This document shows, piece by piece, positions 7,008 to 9,888 of a stretch of DNA of 9,888 nt; within the stretch, counting starts at the first letter, position 1, and each line of letters opens with the position of its first letter. The stretch is from Flavobacteriaceae bacterium. GTDB lineage: Bacteria; Bacteroidota; Bacteroidia; Flavobacteriales; Flavobacteriaceae. The notes under the pieces were generated by a model. That model saw only the letters and a program-made list of their open reading frames with translations. It searched no databases and was not told the origin of the DNA. A program made the translations under genes and the position numbers. The stretch spans positions 1 through 9,888 of the forward strand of contig JAURBD010000055.1 in the NCBI GenBank assembly GCA_030829155.1, in the 5' to 3' direction.

Positions 7008-7039
7008 TTTTGGCAAGGTTCTTGGATAGTTTATATTTG
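7008..7039 (+). promoter_or_regulatory. Promoter of the two-lipoprotein operon
   Basis: TTTTG (7008-7012), 19 bases, then TATATTTG (7032-7039): a full match to the Bacteroidota promoter consensus at typical spacing. Transcription should start near 7044-7046, about 14 bases before the ATG at 7059. That places the open frame's earlier TTG (7041) at or before the transcript start and supports the ATG as the true start. Confidence 0.7.
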
Positions 7040-7058
7040 ATTGCTAACTAATGAATTA

Positions 7059-8330
7059 ATGAAAAAGTTTATTGAGCTTCTTTTTTTATCTTTTATAATT
7101 TTGATCGGATGTTCCAAAGATGCAATTAAAGACGCAGATGATCAGATTGATCCAGATTCGTCCAATCCTGTACCTGAACCAAAACCACTGATAGTTCCTT
7201 TGAGTGGATTGGTTTTATGTGATGGAGGTTTGGCAGGAGATTATCCTTGTTTGGGATATGATCTTCAATCCATAGTTTCTTTATCTGTAATGGGGGCAAC
7301 CGCGGGGAATGACAGTTGGGGATGGACTGATTCACAATCTGGGAAAGAATACGTTCTTATGGGATTAGATAATGGCACCGCTTTTATTGATATTAGCAAA
7401 CCAGATCAGCCTGTTTTTTTAGGAAAATTAAATTCTGCTACTGTCCCGAGTACTTGGAGGGATATAAAAGTTTTTCAAAATCATGCATTTATTGTAAGTG
7501 AAGCTCAAAATCACGGTTTACAAGTTTTTGATTTGACACGCTTACGTGATATAACAGAAGTACAAAAGTTTACTGCTGATGTTCGAATGACTGGATTTGG
7601 GAATGCTCATAACATAGCGATCAACGAAGCAAGTGGATATGCTTATGTTGTTGGAAGTGATCTTTATCAAGGAGGCCCTGCATTTATTGATATCAATGAT
7701 CCAACGAACCCAACTTTAGTTGGAGGTTTTGGAGACGAATCCTACACTCATGATGCTCATATTATTACATATGTTGGCCCAGATACTGAATACCAAGGGA
7801 AGGAAATCTTGTTTGGTAGTAACAGTGATGGAGGAGAAAACAATCAGCTTATTATTGTTGATGTTAGTGATAAAGCGGCACCCAAACTGATTTCAAACAT
7901 TACCTATAGTAATGGTGGATATACCCATCAAGGTTGGTTGGCAGAGGATTTCCAGTATTTTTATTTAGGAGATGAACTGGATGAAGATCGATATGGAAAC
8001 CTTTCTAAAACATTGGTTTTTGACCTAGAGGATTTAGACAATCCAATTTTACATCACACCTACTTGGGAACTACAGCTGCAATTGATCACAATGGGTATA
8101 CCAGGGGAGATTCTTTTTTTTTAGCAAACTATACCGCTGGCTTTCGTGAAATAGACATTCAAAACATAGGTTTGAGAGAAATGGAAGAAGTAGGTTTTTT
8201 TGATACTTTCCCAAACCATGACAATCCTACTTTTGAAGGTGTTTGGAATGTATATCCCTATTTTGAAAGTGGAGTTATTGTAATAAGCGATTCCAATTCT
8301 GGACTTTTTTTGGTTAAAGCAAGTCAATAA
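7059..8330 (+). CDS. Choice-of-anchor B family lipoprotein
   Basis: This 423-residue exported protein belongs to the choice-of-anchor B family, whose members share an extracellular propeller-like domain but differ in how they are held to the cell. Here the anchor is N-terminal: a signal peptide with lipobox LIGC (Cys18), then an Asp- and Pro-rich linker to about residue 47. Family marks follow: CDGGLAGDYPC (54-64, a probable disulfide pair), GNDSWGWTD (83-91), NGTAFIDIS, TWRDIKVFQNHAFIVSEA, AHNIAI, THDAHII, YTHQGW, GDELDE, DHNGY and the closing SGVIVISDSNSGLFLVK. The repeated xFIDIxxPxxP units suggest LVIVD-type blades, and the conserved His/Asp cluster hints at a metal or ligand site. No C-terminal sorting domain is seen. 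The ATG at 7059 is preferred over TTG at 7041 because of the signal peptide and promoter. Biochemical role unknown; an operon partner follows after 6 bases. Confidence 0.9.
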   Translation: MKKFIELLFLSFIILIGCSKDAIKDADDQIDPDSSNPVPEPKPLIVPLSGLVLCDGGLAGDYPCLGYDLQSIVSLSVMGATAGNDSWGWTDSQSGKEYVLMGLDNGTAFIDISKPDQPVFLGKLNSATVPSTWRDIKVFQNHAFIVSEAQNHGLQVFDLTRLRDITEVQKFTADVRMTGFGNAHNIAINEASGYAYVVGSDLYQGGPAFIDINDPTNPTLVGGFGDESYTHDAHIITYVGPDTEYQGKEILFGSNSDGGENNQLIIVDVSDKAAPKLISNITYSNGGYTHQGWLAEDFQYFYLGDELDEDRYGNLSKTLVFDLEDLDNPILHHTYLGTTAAIDHNGYTRGDSFFLANYTAGFREIDIQNIGLREMEEVGFFDTFPNHDNPTFEGVWNVYPYFESGVIVISDSNSGLFLVKASQ

Positions 8331-8336
8331 AATCAT

Positions 8337-9668
8337 ATGCGTTTTATCTTTCTGATTGTAACTTTATTCCTTTTGAGTTGTGAAAAAACAAATCTCAACA
8401 CATTTTCGTACCCCAAATTTCATGGAGAATTATCGTGGGTAAAAATTTTTGGAGGAACTGATGAAGATATTGCTCATGCAATTATTCAAACTCAAGATGG
8501 AGGATTTGCTGTTTTTGGAAATACAAAAAGTAATGACGGTGATATTACCGATAAGATTTATGAAGGAAGTGATCTTTGGTTGCTTAAATTTAATGCTGAT
8601 GCAGACCTGGAGTGGAGTAAAACCTATGGCGGATCTGGAGATGATCGTGGTCATTCTTTAGTTCAAACAACAGATGGTGGGTATATGTTGTTGGGATACA
8701 GTAAAAGTTCAGATGGAATTGCAAGTAATAATGAAGGACAACATGATAATTGGATCATTCGAGTTGATGAACTGGGAGTCTTTATGTGGGAACGGAGTTT
8801 TGGTTTTTTGGGACATGATCATGCTTACAATATAATCCAAACTTCAGATGGAGGTTTTTTGTTTAATGGCTTTCTTGATGTCACTGCATCAAATGGAGCA
8901 GGGAATAAGGCTGATGATAAATCATCTTCTCGTCACGGTGTAGGAGAATTTTGGTGCCATAAAATTGATACTCAAGGGACTTTAGAGTGGCGAAATTATT
9001 TTGGAGGAACAAGTAACGACAGATCTTACGATTCAGTTGAATTAAAAAATGGAAACTTTGTTTTGGTTGGAACATCAGAGAGCACTGATGTTGATATAAC
9101 TAACCCAAAGGGGAGCTATGATATATGGGTGGTTACCATTGATAGTAAAGGACAGCTTCTTTGGGAAAAATCTCTTGGAGGGACACAGACAGATAGAGCT
9201 AATGCTGTTTTAGAGGATCAAAATGGTAATATTGTTGTTTTTGGGAATAGTTTTAGTTCAGACGGAGATATAAGTTATTCTAAAGGAAGTTCAGATTTTT
9301 GGATTATTACCCTTGATTTTAACGGAGAATTACTTTCAGAAGCCTCATTTGGCGGCTCAGACTTTGACTTAGGGAGAGCACTTACAAAAGGTTCTGGAGG
9401 ATTTTTATGGACTGCAGGTTATTCTAGAAGCAAGGATGGTGATGTCTCCCAAAATAATGGAGATAATGATATGTTGGTTCTGCGAATATCTCCTGAAAAT
9501 ATTGCTGTTAATAGCATTTCTTTTGGAGGTTCTGGACTCGATCTAGCCCACGATATTATTGAATTACCTTCAGGAAAAATAATCGTTGTTGGTGAAACAG
9601 AAAGCACAGATGGAATTTTTAAACAAAATCAAGGCAATAAGGATTTGGTCATAGTTCAAATTCATTAA
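8337..9668 (+). CDS. Lipoprotein with a predicted seven-bladed beta-propeller
   Basis: This 443-residue protein has a lipoprotein signal, with lipobox LLSC and Cys15, so it should sit in the outer or inner membrane facing the periplasm or outside. The rest is built of seven repeats starting near residues 32, 91, 149, 216, 274, 332 and 390; five are 58-59 residues long. Each carries a version of: Trp, FGG, D-x-A or D-R, QT-x-DGGF, G-x-S-x-S-x-DGD, G-x-x-D-x-W. Seven such beta-rich units fit one closed seven-bladed propeller filling the whole mature protein. Similar repeats occur in unnamed secreted Bacteroidota proteins, often annotated hypothetical. There is no T9SS sorting tail and no enzyme motif. 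It starts 6 bases after the choice-of-anchor B gene, so the two are cotranscribed and may work together. Ligand binding or scaffolding is the most one can infer. Confidence 0.85.
   Translation: MRFIFLIVTLFLLSCEKTNLNTFSYPKFHGELSWVKIFGGTDEDIAHAIIQTQDGGFAVFGNTKSNDGDITDKIYEGSDLWLLKFNADADLEWSKTYGGSGDDRGHSLVQTTDGGYMLLGYSKSSDGIASNNEGQHDNWIIRVDELGVFMWERSFGFLGHDHAYNIIQTSDGGFLFNGFLDVTASNGAGNKADDKSSSRHGVGEFWCHKIDTQGTLEWRNYFGGTSNDRSYDSVELKNGNFVLVGTSESTDVDITNPKGSYDIWVVTIDSKGQLLWEKSLGGTQTDRANAVLEDQNGNIVVFGNSFSSDGDISYSKGSSDFWIITLDFNGELLSEASFGGSDFDLGRALTKGSGGFLWTAGYSRSKDGDVSQNNGDNDMLVLRISPENIAVNSISFGGSGLDLAHDIIELPSGKIIVVGETESTDGIFKQNQGNKDLVIVQIH
8430..9665 (+). repeat. Seven tandem propeller-blade repeats (protein level)
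   Basis: Blade-coding units start at about 8430, 8607, 8781, 8982, 9156, 9330 and 9504, with lengths 59, 58, 67, 58, 58, 58 and 54 codons. The FGG block and the DGD-like turn align across units, but the DNA itself is diverged, so these are old repeats and not a recent tandem expansion. Unit 3 (residues 149-215) is irregular: it reads FGFLGHD in place of FGG and carries about nine extra residues near 183-200. Unit 7 is the shortest and ends in the strand LVIVQIH. Confidence 0.8.
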
Positions 9669-9769
9669 TATTTTAAATTTCTTTATTGAGTTTATCTATA
9701 TTAGATTGTAGTACTTAGTGAACTAAATATCTTATCTTTGATGTTTATTTAGAAAAAATTTAAGTAGCT
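9669..9769. other. Intergenic gap between the lipoprotein operon and the sufA-like gene
   Basis: This 101-base gap is very AT-rich. I see no stable hairpin with a T-run to act as a terminator for the lipoprotein operon, and no small reading frame. The only recognisable element is the -7 box at 9733-9740. Confidence 0.5.
9733..9740 (+). promoter_or_regulatory. -7 box of the iscA/sufA-like gene promoter
   Basis: TATCTTTG is an exact TAnnTTTG match ending 29 bases before the ATG at 9770. The nearest upstream TTG (9706-9708) is 24 bases away, slightly too far, so the -33 element is uncertain. Confidence 0.45.
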
Positions 9770-9888
9770 ATGATTAAGGTATCTGAATCAGCAAAAATAA
9801 AAGTATCCGTTTTGATGCAAGAAGAAGGCTTTGATCCTGCAAACGACTTTGTCCGTGTAGGAGTAAAAAGTGGTGGGTGTTCGGGACT
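9770..9888 (+). CDS. sufA: IscA/SufA (HesB) A-type iron-sulfur carrier, partial
   Basis: Only the first 39 complete codons are present; the gene runs off the right edge. The start MIKVSESAKIKVSVLMQEEG followed by FVRVGVKSGGCSG is the N-terminal half of an A-type carrier. Cys37 in GGCSG is the first of the three conserved cysteines that hold the iron-sulfur cluster; the C-terminal Cys-Gly-Cys pair would lie beyond the window. In Flavobacteriia this gene usually heads the suf operon (sufB, sufC, sufD, sufS), so those genes may follow, but that is expectation and not seen here. The ATG at 9770 is the first in frame and fits the family. The paralogue IscA or ErpA cannot be excluded from this fragment. 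Confidence 0.88.
   Translation, partial: MIKVSESAKIKVSVLMQEEGFDPANDFVRVGVKSGGCSG

Noticed and set aside
7041..7058. TTG start at 7041 for the choice-of-anchor B protein.
   Set aside because: It lies at or before the predicted transcript start and spoils the short lipoprotein signal that begins at ATG 7059.
9669..9769. Possible terminator or small RNA after the propeller lipoprotein gene.
   Set aside because: The short AT-rich self-complementary stretches are too weak to form a convincing hairpin and no G/C-containing stem is present.
1..9888. CRISPR array, transposon ends, prophage, toxin-antitoxin or other defence system.
   Set aside because: No spaced direct DNA repeats, transposase, integrase, nuclease or small toxin gene can be found; the gene content is housekeeping, efflux, carotenoid and lipoprotein genes.

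Overview
The window reads as AT-rich chromosomal DNA from a member of the Bacteroidota, most likely a marine, carotenoid-making member of the Flavobacteriia. Four lines of evidence support this. Several intergenic gaps carry the Bacteroidota-type -7 box TAnnTTTG, twice with an ideally spaced TTTTGG at -33. Lipoprotein genes are frequent. The efflux adaptor, thiamine-monophosphate kinase and lycopene cyclase have sequences typical of flavobacterial families. The gene order tetR-tolC-adaptor next to a polyprenyl synthetase gene is also familiar from this group.

Layout, left to right. Positions 1-2734 (minus strand) hold an RND-type efflux operon: a TetR/AcrR-family regulator, a TolC-like outer-membrane channel and a lipoprotein adaptor that runs off the left edge; the inner-membrane pump is probably just outside. 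Positions 2735-2895 form a divergent control region with a well-formed promoter for the tetR operon and a long inverted repeat, probably the TetR operator. Positions 2896-3864 (plus) encode an isoprenyl diphosphate synthase. Positions 3865-5013 (minus) encode lycopene beta-cyclase (CrtY), ending exactly where the synthase gene ends. Positions 5098-5913 (plus) encode a ZIP-family metal transporter. Positions 5910-6968 (minus) encode ThiL, whose stop codon overlaps that of the transporter. Positions 7059-9668 (plus) form a two-gene operon of lipoproteins, a choice-of-anchor-B protein followed by a protein of seven repeats that looks like a seven-bladed beta-propeller. From 9770 an IscA/SufA-type iron-sulfur protein starts and is cut by the right edge.

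Functional links. The isoprenyl diphosphate synthase could supply the C20 precursor for carotenoids and CrtY would close the rings of lycopene to give beta-carotene, but the intervening crtB and crtI steps are not here. The efflux regulator's likely operator lies directly upstream of the synthase gene, so the two could share control. The two lipoproteins probably act together at the cell surface or outer membrane; neither has a known biochemical role. Most of the window is ordinary, compact housekeeping DNA. The parts most worth a second look are the operator, the double-propeller lipoprotein operon and the overlapping divergent promoters near 7000. I found no CRISPR array, tRNA, rRNA, insertion sequence or defence system.
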